Source: a virus
Virus record (IMG/VR): IMGVR_UViG_3300027365_000030
Location: 1 to 40,209 of that record
DNA: 40,209 nt
Strand: one strand, 5' to 3'
Shown here in pieces: positions 21,482-29,783 of this stretch; the stretch's first letter is position 1; every line of letters begins with the position of its first letter. The position numbers and the translations under genes were made by a program. A model generated the notes under the pieces. That model had not been told where the DNA came from. It worked only from the letters and a program-made list of their open reading frames with translations, and ran no database searches.

Positions 21482-21955
21482 ATGGCTGATATTGTAACGT
21501 ATTCCCCATCTTCCGTAACACTGGTAATTGATGACTTCCAAATCGTCGGATGGGACAGTATTTCGATTATCAAGACAAGTCCATCATTTATCACTGTCCC
21601 CGGAATTAGGGGAAAACACACGAGGGTTAGAAATCCAGATAAGTCTTGCACTATTCAGTTTGAGCTTATTCAAACAAGCTCTGCAAATGATATTCTCTCA
21701 GCCATCCATTCAATGGATATTGAGATGGGTACAGGCAAGCTTAGTGTGATGCTGAAGGATTCATCTGGTACGAGTGTGTTTAGCAGCAGTGATGCATATA
21801 TTACCAACTTCCCAGATGCCACTTTTAGTGGACAATTTGAAACTCGCACTTGGAGTATCTTTTGTCAAAGCGTCAGAGACTTTAAGGTTGGTGGCAACAC
21901 CAGACCAAAAACTGTACTTGATAGCCTATTTGATAGTGTGTCGAGTATTTTTTAG
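21482..21955 (+). CDS. Third tail tube-like protein (paralogue)
   Basis: The 157-aa protein has a GAGGTGG ribosome site that overlaps the previous stop codon region, so it is coupled to the copy at 20973. It keeps the family pattern: YSPSSVTLVIDDFQIVGWDSISIIKT, DKSCTIQFELIQ, LKDSSGTSVFSS and FETRTWSIFCQSVRDFKVGGN. Its end, TVLDSLFDSVSSIF, resembles the second copy's end (SIATAALPSLNGIF) more than the first, so copies two and three are closer to each other. It precedes the tail chaperone. A role in the tube-baseplate junction is possible. Confidence 0.7.
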   Translation: MADIVTYSPSSVTLVIDDFQIVGWDSISIIKTSPSFITVPGIRGKHTRVRNPDKSCTIQFELIQTSSANDILSAIHSMDIEMGTGKLSVMLKDSSGTSVFSSSDAYITNFPDATFSGQFETRTWSIFCQSVRDFKVGGNTRPKTVLDSLFDSVSSIF

Positions 21956-21978
21956 AAATAAACCGGAGGAAATAATTT

Positions 21979-22296
21979 ATGGCTAGTAAAGCTGGGATCA
22001 TGGCTTTGCCGCAAACTACCATCGAACTTGATGGTGAAACTTATCTTGTAGATGCAATGCCCGCAACCGTCTCTCTTGAAGTTCAACAAGAACTTATGAA
22101 GACTGGCGGTGTGCCGTCTGTAGAGCTTATCAAGCGTATTATCATTGGCAGTGTTTCTTATAAGAATAAGAATATTGATAAAAACTCTTTTGACATTATC
22201 TTTGCTCGCCGGACTACCCACCTGTATGAGCTGACCAATCAGATTATTCAGTGGAACATGCCTGACCTTTTTACGGAAAGCGGTACAGACGAGTAA
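21979..22296 (+). CDS. Tail assembly chaperone, short form (gpG-like)
   Basis: The 105-aa product has a CCGGAGGA ribosome site. It lies between tube and tape-measure genes, where long-tailed phages encode the chaperone that coats the tape measure. It begins MASKAGIMALPQTTIELDGETYLV and contains ATVSLEVQQELMKTG and SVELIKRIIIGSVS, the compact helical pattern of gpG-type proteins. It stops at TAA 22294. An open region without a start codon follows in the -1 frame, and a slippery T-run with a downstream stem lies just before the stop, so a minor fraction should be extended (see 22267-22315). Confidence 0.78.
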   Translation: MASKAGIMALPQTTIELDGETYLVDAMPATVSLEVQQELMKTGGVPSVELIKRIIIGSVSYKNKNIDKNSFDIIFARRTTHLYELTNQIIQWNMPDLFTESGTDE

Positions 22297-22315
22297 TAAA
22301 AGACAAATCTGTACC
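22267..22315 (+). promoter_or_regulatory. Programmed -1 frameshift signal (slippery T-run plus stem-loop)
   Basis: Zero-frame codons CTT TTT ACG (22267-22275) contain five T in a row (22268-22272), so tRNA-Phe on TTT can slip back one base onto TTT. Nine bases downstream GGTACAGA (22282-22289) pairs perfectly with TCTGTACC (22308-22315). The loop holds the zero-frame stop codon. A -1 frame stop at 22263 limits the slip to this window. This is the gpG/gpGT arrangement. Confidence 0.75.
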
Positions 22316-22556
22316 AACCGTCAAGTCAAAAGTCGAGAAAGAGATTGAAGAAAACTTTTCTATCCCTTGGCAAATTTATCGTGTGGCTACACACAAGCTT
22401 GGCGGATTACATCTTATAGGTGAGTTCTCTACATGCAGAACACTTAAAGACCTCTACGACATGCTTGAAGTGATCGATGTTTATGACACATTACAAGAAG
22501 AGGCTAAGAAAGCTGCTGAAGCAGAGGCTGAGGCTAAGAAAAGATTAACAAGATGA
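22272..22556 (+). CDS. Frameshift extension of the tail chaperone (gpGT-like T domain)
   Basis: This -1 frame region is open from 22266 to TGA 22554-22556 and has no start codon with a ribosome site. After a slip at the T-run it continues the chaperone as YGKRYRRVIKDK..., adding 94 residues to the first 98 (total about 192 aa). It contains IEENFSIPWQIYRVATHKLGG and LKDLYDMLEVIDVYDTLQEEA, the helical T-domain type that in lambda binds the tube protein. It ends in a Lys/Ala/Glu-rich helix. Its existence as a fusion is predicted from sequence only. Confidence 0.75.
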   Translation, partial: YGKRYRRVIKDKSVPTVKSKVEKEIEENFSIPWQIYRVATHKLGGLHLIGEFSTCRTLKDLYDMLEVIDVYDTLQEEAKKAAEAEAEAKKRLTR

Positions 22557-22568
22557 AGGTAATCTAGC

Positions 22569-24461
22569 GTGGAAATTGCCAAGTATACAGTTGGAGTAGA
22601 TTTTAATCTTAAGTGGAAGCAGCTAGATAAGAACCTAAAACTTCTTGAAAAGAAACTAGCTAAATTCTCTGCTGGGAAACTTGCTTTCTCAATTGATCGC
22701 TTTGTTGTTGATCAGCGTAAGTTAAACATTGTCCTCGGTAATGCTCTAGACCGAGCCAGCATGACAACTGCTTTCTCAATTGATCGCTTTGTTGTTGATC
22801 AAGCAAGCCTTACCCGTCAAATGACAAGAGCTATGAAGAATGCTGCTAGAGCGGCAAGCTCCCAAGCAGATATCACCCCAAACGTAAATGGTCGCGGTGG
22901 TATTAGCACAAGACAGGCGGGTGTAGCTGGTGGTGTAGGTGGATTTACCGCTCGTGCTTATATGCCGCTTGTTGCTCTTGCTGGTGGCGGATATGGTCTT
23001 GGTGCTCTTAATCGTCGTAACCAAGAGATTGTTTCGGCTCAGCTACAGACTTCAGCCATTGTTCAACAAGCTGGCGGTAATGCTGCTCAGGGAACAGAGG
23101 CTTTTGATTGGCTTAGGGCACAAGGGGAACGAGTAGGTTTCAACTGGCTTGAGGCTATTCCTGATTACAACAAACTGATTTCCGGCCTGGCTGGTGCGGG
23201 AATGACAGTTGAGCAAAGTCAGGGAGTTTTTCAAGGCTTCTCTGAATTGGCTCGTGTTAATAAGCTTGACCGCACTTCTCAGAATCGTTTGTTTCGGGCG
23301 CTGAGTCAAGTGGCTGGTAAGAACCAGTTGATGTCAGAAGAACTTACCGGACAGATTGCTGAAGCTCTTCCTGGGGGTGTTGCTGTCTTTGCTGAAGCAT
23401 ACCAACGTAAGCTTGCTGCGGAGGGACGTGGGGGCGGCAAAACTGGAAGCGAGGCAATTCAAGAACTTCGCAGCGCAATGGAGCGGCGTGAGGTCAAAGG
23501 TGATATTCTTCTGTATGCTGGGCAACGTGCCGGGGAGATGGCACAACCCGGTCTGACTGCGGCACAAAAAGCGTCACAAGCTGAGCAAGCAAGATTTCAG
23601 AATGCTTACAACCAATTAGCAATGGTGGCAAGTAATGCTGGTGTTGAAAGTGGTTTTGCTCGCCTGTTTAGAGCAATGGCCGATGGTGCCCGAGAGGCTG
23701 GCCCTCTGGTTGAATCATTAGCCAAAGGCTTTGATGAGATAACTAAATATGTCTCCGTAGCCATGCTTAGCTTTCAGTCACTGCAAAGATTCTTTCAGGG
23801 TCGAGATAGCTTCCTCGGTGACAAACTCTTCCCAGATAAGGAGACAAGAAGTAAAGCTCTTCTTTGGTTGGAATCTACTAAACAAGCTTTTACAGAAGTC
23901 AACACCCTGTTGGGGAACTCTATTACTGGTTGGCAACAGCTTTTGGGAACTTTAGAATCTAGTTCCGTACTAGATCGCCTTATGACTGCAATGTCTACCA
24001 TCTCAAACAGTGCAGGGGCATTGAATGCTTTAGTTGAGGGTGATTTTGGAAAAGCTGGAGAGATGGCTGCTGAAGCAGGTAAGAGGTATGCCAACACGCT
24101 GACGGCCCCAGGAAGGGCAGGCGTAAATGCTGCTCTGAGGGGAGGTACAAGGCTGCTGGAAGCTATTGATCCGAGAGTAGATGTTGGGTCAACCGTACCA
24201 CCACAACTTAGTGGGTTCAGTGTAACAGAAGATTGGATTACTCAACAAAAAATACAAAGACAGTTAGCAGCCCAGCAAGCAGCTAAAGAGGGTTATCCGA
24301 ATCCAGTAGGGATTTTCCCGATGGACAAGCAGGCTGGACAAGTTACTGCAACTTTCAATATTTACGATGCAACCAATCCAGATAAGGTTGGGGAGGTTGT
24401 TCGTATTAAGCTTGAAGACATGTTTAAGGCCGTTAATGCCGAAAACCCAGAATTAGAATAA
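22569..24461 (+). CDS. Tail tape measure protein
   Basis: The 630-aa product starts at GTG 22569 after GAAGGTAA. Tape measure proteins fix tail length at about 0.15 nm per residue, which would predict a tail near 95 nm. Residues about 150-270 match the phage tape-measure N-terminal domain (AIVQQAGGNAAQGTEAFDWL, GVFQGFSELARVNKLD, MSEELTGQIAEALPGGVAVF). A hydrophobic Gly-rich segment near residue 130 could insert in a membrane at DNA ejection. The N-terminal 75 residues contain FSIDRFVVDQ twice, encoded by an exact 33-bp repeat. The last 60 residues (ATFNIYDATNPDKVGEVVRIKLEDMFKAV) are a typical C-terminus for this class. Confidence 0.9.
   Translation: MEIAKYTVGVDFNLKWKQLDKNLKLLEKKLAKFSAGKLAFSIDRFVVDQRKLNIVLGNALDRASMTTAFSIDRFVVDQASLTRQMTRAMKNAARAASSQADITPNVNGRGGISTRQAGVAGGVGGFTARAYMPLVALAGGGYGLGALNRRNQEIVSAQLQTSAIVQQAGGNAAQGTEAFDWLRAQGERVGFNWLEAIPDYNKLISGLAGAGMTVEQSQGVFQGFSELARVNKLDRTSQNRLFRALSQVAGKNQLMSEELTGQIAEALPGGVAVFAEAYQRKLAAEGRGGGKTGSEAIQELRSAMERREVKGDILLYAGQRAGEMAQPGLTAAQKASQAEQARFQNAYNQLAMVASNAGVESGFARLFRAMADGAREAGPLVESLAKGFDEITKYVSVAMLSFQSLQRFFQGRDSFLGDKLFPDKETRSKALLWLESTKQAFTEVNTLLGNSITGWQQLLGTLESSSVLDRLMTAMSTISNSAGALNALVEGDFGKAGEMAAEAGKRYANTLTAPGRAGVNAALRGGTRLLEAIDPRVDVGSTVPPQLSGFSVTEDWITQQKIQRQLAAQQAAKEGYPNPVGIFPMDKQAGQVTATFNIYDATNPDKVGEVVRIKLEDMFKAVNAENPELE
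22682..22801 (+). repeat. 33-bp exact tandem-type repeat in the tape measure gene
   Basis: A 33-bp sequence beginning TGCTTTCTCAATTGATCG occurs exactly at 22682-22714 and 22769-22801. The spacing is 87 bases (29 codons), so the reading frame is kept and FSIDRFVVDQ is encoded twice. Flanking DNA is not repeated, which suggests recent copying or strong selection on the peptide. Confidence 0.9.
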
Positions 24462-24473
24462 TAGGAGAACAAC

Positions 24474-25271
24474 ATGACATTGGCTCTTCGTTGGACGCCT
24501 ACTGATGCTGAGAATGAAGCAAGCGGCTTTATCTATTTCGATGCTGTAACTTCATTTTCTGAGCAACATCGTGGTCAGGTTACTAAACACCCTGTAGATG
24601 GTGGTGGGAGGATTACTGACCACTTTATTAAAGAGAACTCAGTATATAACATCTCAGCCGTAATGTCGGCAGTTGATGTTAGCGATGCAACCTTCATTAT
24701 TATGGATTTAGATGGCGTTGCTCCCTACAACGTAGATATGGTCACTGAGCCTGTCTACATTATGCAAAGCAACGGATTGTTTGATAAAGTAAAAAGTTTC
24801 ATTCCAAACAGCATTGGTCAGTTTCTTCCCAACACTGAACCAGAAGTTGTTATGCAGGAAGAACGCCTAGACTATCTCCCATACCTTAAGCGAGTTCTTC
24901 AGAACCTTGTAACTGGCCGAGTCTATAACCAAGATACTAGACAATACGACAGCAACATCCAAGTTGTTTCATTGTACGAGTATGATGAACTGAAGCTGAC
25001 TAATATCGTTCGTGACCTTGTTGTTACAAGTATTAGTATCAGAGAAGATATCAACACGGGGTATGGGCTATTCTGTGATTTAACATTGGAGAAAGTGGAT
25101 TTTGTAACCCTTCAAAAGACACAAATCCCAGAGAACATTCGTTCTGAACTCCAAGGTAAAGCATCTGGTAAGGTTAGTAAGGGTAAACAAGATAGTACAA
25201 TTGGTACAGCAGGCGACGATGGTGCCCCTAAAGACACAGACCCTCTGAGAGCAGCGGTGGACGAACTATGA
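24474..25271 (+). CDS. Dit-like baseplate/distal tail protein
   Basis: The 265-aa protein directly follows the tape measure gene. Residues about 25-60 contain FSEQHRGQVTKHPVDGGGRITDHFIKENSVYNISAVMSAV, the signature of phage Dit-like proteins (V..HPVDxG..ITDHxI). Residues about 130-215 include YLPYLKRVLQNLVTGRVY and LTNIVRDLVVTSISIREDINTGYGLFCDLTLEKVDFV, the usual second half of that fold. The tail of about 45 residues is charged and disordered. It would form the hub ring joining tube and baseplate. It overlaps the next gene by four bases. Confidence 0.8.
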   Translation: MTLALRWTPTDAENEASGFIYFDAVTSFSEQHRGQVTKHPVDGGGRITDHFIKENSVYNISAVMSAVDVSDATFIIMDLDGVAPYNVDMVTEPVYIMQSNGLFDKVKSFIPNSIGQFLPNTEPEVVMQEERLDYLPYLKRVLQNLVTGRVYNQDTRQYDSNIQVVSLYEYDELKLTNIVRDLVVTSISIREDINTGYGLFCDLTLEKVDFVTLQKTQIPENIRSELQGKASGKVSKGKQDSTIGTAGDDGAPKDTDPLRAAVDEL

Positions 25272-25603
25272 CACTTAGATACGTAGATATACCGCTATTT
25301 GGAGACGATTACTACGGGTATTCAATCACTCTAGAGGGTAATTCGTACAACCTTGAGTTTCTGTATAACAACAGAATGGAGCTTTACACACTCTCTTTGT
25401 TTACAGCCGATGGCGAAGCTTTGGTACGGGGTCAAGCTGTTGTTCCCAACTTCCCACTACTAAAAGACTACGTGATTGATGAACTAACAGGGTTCTTTTG
25501 GATGGAGCCAATTGCTGAGATTGGCGATGAGTTTTACAAGACATATCCCAAAGACTTAGCTAAGTATTACAGGATGTTTTATATCTACGAAGACGGAGAA
25601 TAA
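25268..25603 (+). CDS. Baseplate plug-like protein (Pam3 gp18-like)
   Basis: The 111-aa protein starts within the previous stop codon (ATGA). The pattern YVDIPLFGDDYYGYSITLEGNSYNLEFLYNNRMELYTLSLFTADGEALVRGQAVVPNFPLL resembles small beta-barrel plug proteins found between Dit and hub genes in simple contractile tails. The rest is acidic and Tyr-rich. It would sit in the baseplate centre below the tube. The assignment rests on gene order and this short pattern. Confidence 0.72.
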   Translation: MTLRYVDIPLFGDDYYGYSITLEGNSYNLEFLYNNRMELYTLSLFTADGEALVRGQAVVPNFPLLKDYVIDELTGFFWMEPIAEIGDEFYKTYPKDLAKYYRMFYIYEDGE

Positions 25604-25605
25604 GA

Positions 25606-26493
25606 ATGCTACTTCAACGTAACAGGGAATACTCTCTCTCAATCGGAGATTGGAAGAGTGGAGATGGACTACTAATCCAAAATTTACAAGTTACGTTTGA
25701 TGTTAGTAAGTCTGCCAACAATAAAGATAAAACAAACTCCGCAGCTATAGAGATATATAACCTTTCAGACGAATCTTTGAGAGTCTTGGATACAGATTAC
25801 CCGTTTGCTTCCTTCTCTGTAGGATATAGAGATATTGGACTTAAACAGCTTTTTGCCGGGCAAGTATACCTAGTAACCACTAGAAAAAGTGGAACAGATA
25901 GGATTACTCAACTACGTATGGGTAGTGGGTATACTGATCTTAACCATACACTCCTAAACCAACTCACCAGTCCCGGACGAGATGTTAAAGCGGTTTTAGA
26001 AGATATCCGTAAGAATCTTCCGGGTGTTTCTCGTGGTGTATACAACGGCACAAATCTAAACAATCAAGTGTTGTATGGTTATCCGTTGATCGGCACTCCT
26101 AAGCAGATGCTGAATGAGTTGAGCGAGAAATACCAGCTTGACTGGCAAGTAGATGACGACGTTTTGTATGTCCACGACAAAGACAGAGCAAATGACGAAA
26201 ACTTCGATCAGGCTTACGTAGTATCAAGATATACAGGTTTGATTGAAAATGCTTATCGTGTTACATCAGATGAGCGCCGATCAAAGAAAGATAAAGTTAA
26301 GAAGCAAGGCGTCCAGTGGAGAATGCTCTTAAATCCAGATATCGTTGCTGGCTCTATCGTTAAGCTGGAAGACACACTCATTCAAGGTTGGTACAAGGTT
26401 GATGATGTGCGGCACTTTGGTGGTTGGAGGGACAACGATTGGTTTACCGAGGTTAAGGCCAGCGCTATTGAAAAGGTGGTGAGTACAAAATGA
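25606..26493 (+). CDS. Baseplate hub protein (gpD/gp44/gp27-like)
   Basis: The 295-aa protein is a likely hub subunit connecting tube and spike. The N-terminus has IQNLQVTFDVSKSANNKDKTNSAAIEIYNLSDESLRVL, the common first beta domain of phage late-control D/hub proteins. Then come the second barrel (VGYRDIGLKQLFAGQVYLVTTRKSGTDRITQLRMGSG), helix/strand region IGTPKQMLNELSEKYQLDWQVDDDVLYV, and the final WRMLLNPDIVAGSIVKLED...GWYKVDDVRHFGGWRDNDWFTEVKA, typical of this fold's C-terminus. It overlaps the spike gene by four bases (ATGA). Order and fold agree. Confidence 0.83.
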   Translation: MLLQRNREYSLSIGDWKSGDGLLIQNLQVTFDVSKSANNKDKTNSAAIEIYNLSDESLRVLDTDYPFASFSVGYRDIGLKQLFAGQVYLVTTRKSGTDRITQLRMGSGYTDLNHTLLNQLTSPGRDVKAVLEDIRKNLPGVSRGVYNGTNLNNQVLYGYPLIGTPKQMLNELSEKYQLDWQVDDDVLYVHDKDRANDENFDQAYVVSRYTGLIENAYRVTSDERRSKKDKVKKQGVQWRMLLNPDIVAGSIVKLEDTLIQGWYKVDDVRHFGGWRDNDWFTEVKASAIEKVVSTK

Positions 26494-27200
26494 AAGAGCT
26501 TTTTCAAGAATCGCTTAATGCGCAATCAAACAAACTTCTGAATGAAATATGGACAGCCATCCCTTGTGTGGTACTGGGGGTTATTGATAGCTTAAATGGC
26601 GCAATGGTTAACATCCAACCAAGCATCAATCAACGAACCAAAGACGGCACTGTAAAAGAGAGAACCCCAATCTTAGGTGTCCCTATCGTATTTCCTTGCA
26701 GCAGAACCTCAGCTTTTACCTTCCCCATCCAAGCTGGTGATACAGGTCTTGCAATCTTCTCGATGAGAAACTTAGACGCTTGGAAGAACAGTCAAGGATT
26801 TCCGTCAGCTCCGCTAAACTTTGCCAAGTTCGACAAAGGGGACGCTATATTTGTTCCGGGTCTTCAACCTTCAAGCATTTCAGTGAATAACCCGTCTTCA
26901 CGATTCTGGCCTCATAGCACAAAAGATACTGTTGTTGCACATAATATCGGAACAGCTAACGAAGTTGAAATGAGAATGACACCTGAAGGTAACTTCCTAA
27001 TTAAGACTAATGCAGACGTTCAACTTCAAGCTGAAAATGTTGCCGTGTCTGCCTCTTATATGTCGGTTGAAGTTGCAGATACAGAGTGGGTTGGAAATAT
27101 TACACACGCAGGTGTTCTTAATTCAAATGGAATTGTGTTTGATAGTCACGTTCATACAGGGGTCCAGTCTGGTCCTAGTACAACTGGAGGTCCGCAGTAA
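26490..27200 (+). CDS. Baseplate central spike protein (Gp138/gp5-like)
   Basis: The 236-aa protein begins within the hub stop codon. Residues about 22-110 form an OB-fold-like domain (IPCVVLGVIDSLNGAMVNIQP, PILGVPIVFPCSRTSAFTFPIQAGDTGLAIF) as in Gp138-type spikes. A beta-helical stretch follows (EMRMTPEGNFLIKTNADVQLQAENVAVSAS). The C-terminus ends SHVHTGVQSGPSTTGGPQ: the HxH of such spike tips can bind an iron ion that hardens the membrane-piercing point. A lysozyme domain is absent. It should be pushed through the outer membrane on sheath contraction. Confidence 0.85.
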   Translation: MKELFQESLNAQSNKLLNEIWTAIPCVVLGVIDSLNGAMVNIQPSINQRTKDGTVKERTPILGVPIVFPCSRTSAFTFPIQAGDTGLAIFSMRNLDAWKNSQGFPSAPLNFAKFDKGDAIFVPGLQPSSISVNNPSSRFWPHSTKDTVVAHNIGTANEVEMRMTPEGNFLIKTNADVQLQAENVAVSASYMSVEVADTEWVGNITHAGVLNSNGIVFDSHVHTGVQSGPSTTGGPQ

Positions 27201-27571
27201 TGGATTTTAAATTAGATTACTTGGTTGGCGATATCGTCTGGAACAATGGACCACTAACTAAAACCGATGTAACACAGCCGCTTACTGAAAATGTCCAACA
27301 GCGACTGTTTATTCTACTTCGTACATTCCAAGAAGAGTGGTTCTTAGATACCACGTACGGCATTCCTTACTTCCAACGCATCTTAGGAAGAAAAACACCA
27401 AAATCTGTCGCTGACAGAATCTTCCAAGAAAAAATCCTAGAAGAGAATGGTGTTGCTGAAATACTGAGCTACTCGTCTGGCTTAGACAATCGAACCTATT
27501 CCGCAAAATTCAGTGTTCGTTGTACGAATGGTGAAATTGCTTCAGTAGAAATTAACAACATAGGGGCTTAA
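27200..27571 (+). CDS. Baseplate wedge protein (gp25/DUF2634-like)
   Basis: The 123-aa protein starts in the overlap TAATG with the spike gene. It contains LTENVQQRLFILLRTFQEEWFLDTTYGIPYFQRILG, the pattern common to gp25-like/P2 gpW-like wedge proteins (helix with RLxxxLxT..GEWxxDxxxGxP). The rest is beta-rich (YSSGLDNRTYSAKFSVRC). It would connect sheath and wedge. It directly precedes the gpJ-like gene, the usual order in contractile tails. Confidence 0.85.
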   Translation: MDFKLDYLVGDIVWNNGPLTKTDVTQPLTENVQQRLFILLRTFQEEWFLDTTYGIPYFQRILGRKTPKSVADRIFQEKILEENGVAEILSYSSGLDNRTYSAKFSVRCTNGEIASVEINNIGA

Positions 27572-27574
27572 TTT

Positions 27575-29020
27575 ATGGCAGGTATTACACCTGAAGGCTT
27601 GGTGATTAAACGCCTGTCTGAAGTTTTAGCTGACAATAGAGCCAAGGCTGTCGAGCTTTTTCAAGACCTCGTTTCTGTTGGTGATGTAGTAGACACGTCT
27701 GCCAGTTCAGCACTTGGACGACTAATTGCACTTGCCGCTCCGGGAGAGGCTGATCTTTGGGAGGCTGTACAAGAAGTATACTCGGCTTTTGATCCAAACT
27801 CAGCAACAGGTATTGCTCTTGATAATCTCGTAGCTCTTGGTGGAATCACTCGCTTTGCTAACACATTCACCACAGCACAGGCTATCTTCACGGGCAATAA
27901 TGGAACTCTCATTCCCTCTGGAAGTGTTGTTTCTAGTGACACAACCGGACAAAGCTTTAATGTTGTAGCGAGTGTGGCGTTGTCTCCTTCTCTTGCTTCT
28001 GGTGTCACTATTACAGTACCAACTGTTGCTAGTAGCACGTTATACACCATCACTTACTCTCGGATTACCAGTTCAAACACTGTCAACTACACAAGTGGTG
28101 TTGGAGCAACAGCAGCGAGCATTCTCGCAGGACTGAAAGCAGAGATTGACGCTAATCATCCTCAATTGATTGCTACTGTTGTTGGAACGACTCTGGAAAT
28201 TGATCTTGATGATATTTTCCAAGTAACTTCTTTCAGCACATCAGCTAACCTTGGTATCACTAAGGTTGATAAGATTGGTGATTTGATTGCTCAAGAATAT
28301 GGTCCGATTGAGCAAGCTCCAAATACAATCACGTCCATTTCTACTCCTGTTCTTGGCTGGGATAGTGTAAACAACCCGATCAGTGCCGTAGCTGGGCGAT
28401 ATGTTGAAACAGACGAAGAGCTTCGTGAACGCTTCCGTGTAAGTAAGTTTGAACGTGCCTCTAACATTCTTGAAGCATTGTATTCTGCTCTGATTAACCT
28501 TGACACTGTAGAGCAAGTGGTTATCTATGAGAATGATACAGATGTGACGGATGCTAATGGTATTCCCGCTCACAGTTTTATGCCAATTGTTCTTGGTGGT
28601 ATTTCCACGAACATTGCACAAAGTATATGGGAGAATAAACCTCTTGGTATTCGTAGTTATGGGAACACATCTGTAACGATCTACGATAGTCAGGGCTTCT
28701 CACACGATATTGGATTTGAGCGTCCAAATCCTGTAACCATTTATATTGATTTGGACATTACCACCAACTCCGAGTTTCCTCAAGATGGTGAACAAGCGAT
28801 TAAAGATGCTATTGCTGTATATATGAAAGCACAGTTCGGCATTGGTGAAGATGTTGTTTACAGCCGTCTCTATACGCCCATCAACTCTGTTCCGGGACAT
28901 CAAGTAAATAGCCTAACTATTGGAACATCCCCAAGTCCTGTCGGAACCACAAATATCCCCATCGCTTTCAATGAGTTGTTTTCTCTTGATCCGAATAACA
29001 TCGTAATCACTGTATCTTAA
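27575..29020 (+). CDS. Baseplate wedge protein gpJ-like
   Basis: The 481-aa protein is of the P2 gpJ/T4 gp6 class that forms the baseplate wedge core. Visible marks: N-terminal ITPEGLVIKRLSEVLADNRAKAVELFQD, LGRLIALAAPGEADLWEAVQEVYSAFDPNSATGIALDNLVALGGI, and the central AVAGRYVETDEELRERFRVSKFERASNILEALYSALINLDTVEQVVIYENDTD typical of baseplate J proteins. A Ser/Thr-rich insert (residues about 110-215) is an extra surface domain. The C-terminus (QVNSLTIGTSPSPVGTTNIPIAFNELFSLDPNNIVITVS) ends in the family's usual strand. Confidence 0.88.
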   Translation: MAGITPEGLVIKRLSEVLADNRAKAVELFQDLVSVGDVVDTSASSALGRLIALAAPGEADLWEAVQEVYSAFDPNSATGIALDNLVALGGITRFANTFTTAQAIFTGNNGTLIPSGSVVSSDTTGQSFNVVASVALSPSLASGVTITVPTVASSTLYTITYSRITSSNTVNYTSGVGATAASILAGLKAEIDANHPQLIATVVGTTLEIDLDDIFQVTSFSTSANLGITKVDKIGDLIAQEYGPIEQAPNTITSISTPVLGWDSVNNPISAVAGRYVETDEELRERFRVSKFERASNILEALYSALINLDTVEQVVIYENDTDVTDANGIPAHSFMPIVLGGISTNIAQSIWENKPLGIRSYGNTSVTIYDSQGFSHDIGFERPNPVTIYIDLDITTNSEFPQDGEQAIKDAIAVYMKAQFGIGEDVVYSRLYTPINSVPGHQVNSLTIGTSPSPVGTTNIPIAFNELFSLDPNNIVITVS

Positions 29021-29031
29021 GGAGGGTGCTG

Positions 29032-29772
29032 ATGGCTTTAAATGAGTTTGACACAGTACCCTATCTCGAAGAAGCCCGTAATCGCGTAACCTACGCTTTC
29101 ACCGACAAGCACATCTTCGACAAGTATTTACAGTTATTGATTCTTGGTCAAGTTGAGATTCAAGAAGCTTTAAAACAAGTGATGCAGCTTCGTAGCATTG
29201 ATACAGCAGAGGGTGAACAGCTTAATGTAATCGGTCGTATTGTTGGGCAAGAGAGAGAACTTATTGATGCTGAAATGTTGGAGTATTTCGGCTTTGATGG
29301 TTATCCAGAGTCTCAATCCTACGGCGATTTAGAAAACACTTCAGTTGGGGGATTTTACTACTCTTTAGGCACACCTCTAACCGGAAGTGTATTGCTTAAT
29401 GACGAACAATATCGTCTATTCATTAAGGCAAAGATTCTTAAAAATACAACTTTTGCAACACCAGAAGATTTTCTTGGCTTTGTTAAGTTTGTGTTTGGTA
29501 CAGAAATCAATAATGTTCTGGCAGAAGGTGACGCTGAATTTACTATCCTGATTGGTAAAGAATTAAATTCGTTTGAAAGGGCACTTCTCACCTATAAAAC
29601 AAAGTATAAGGACTTTGATGCACCTTTCGTTCCAAAACCAGTTGGTGTGAAAATTAATTACGGATACTTTCCAACAGACAATTACTTTGCATACCAAGGT
29701 GCTCCGGGTGCTAAGGGATATGGAGATGTGTTTGATACATCAGTTGGCGGGAAATACGCAGGACTTATCTAA
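29032..29772 (+). CDS. Baseplate protein gpI/DUF2612-like
   Basis: The 246-aa product has ATG 29032 placed five bases after GGAGGG (29021-29026); GTG 29026 lies inside that ribosome site and is rejected as start. Residues about 20-75 read FTDKHIFDKYLQLLILGQVEIQEALKQVMQLRSIDTAEGEQLNVIGRIVGQER, the DUF2612 signature. FGFDG...YGDLENTSVGGFYYSLGTPLTGSVLLNDEQYRLFIKAKILKNT follows. The C-terminal copy FAYQGAPGAKGYGDVFDTSVGGKYAGLI echoes the earlier YGD..TSVGG part, as in this family. It would attach fibres to the wedge; the fibre gene follows. Confidence 0.82.
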   Translation: MALNEFDTVPYLEEARNRVTYAFTDKHIFDKYLQLLILGQVEIQEALKQVMQLRSIDTAEGEQLNVIGRIVGQERELIDAEMLEYFGFDGYPESQSYGDLENTSVGGFYYSLGTPLTGSVLLNDEQYRLFIKAKILKNTTFATPEDFLGFVKFVFGTEINNVLAEGDAEFTILIGKELNSFERALLTYKTKYKDFDAPFVPKPVGVKINYGYFPTDNYFAYQGAPGAKGYGDVFDTSVGGKYAGLI

Positions 29773-29783
29773 GCGAGGAAAAA

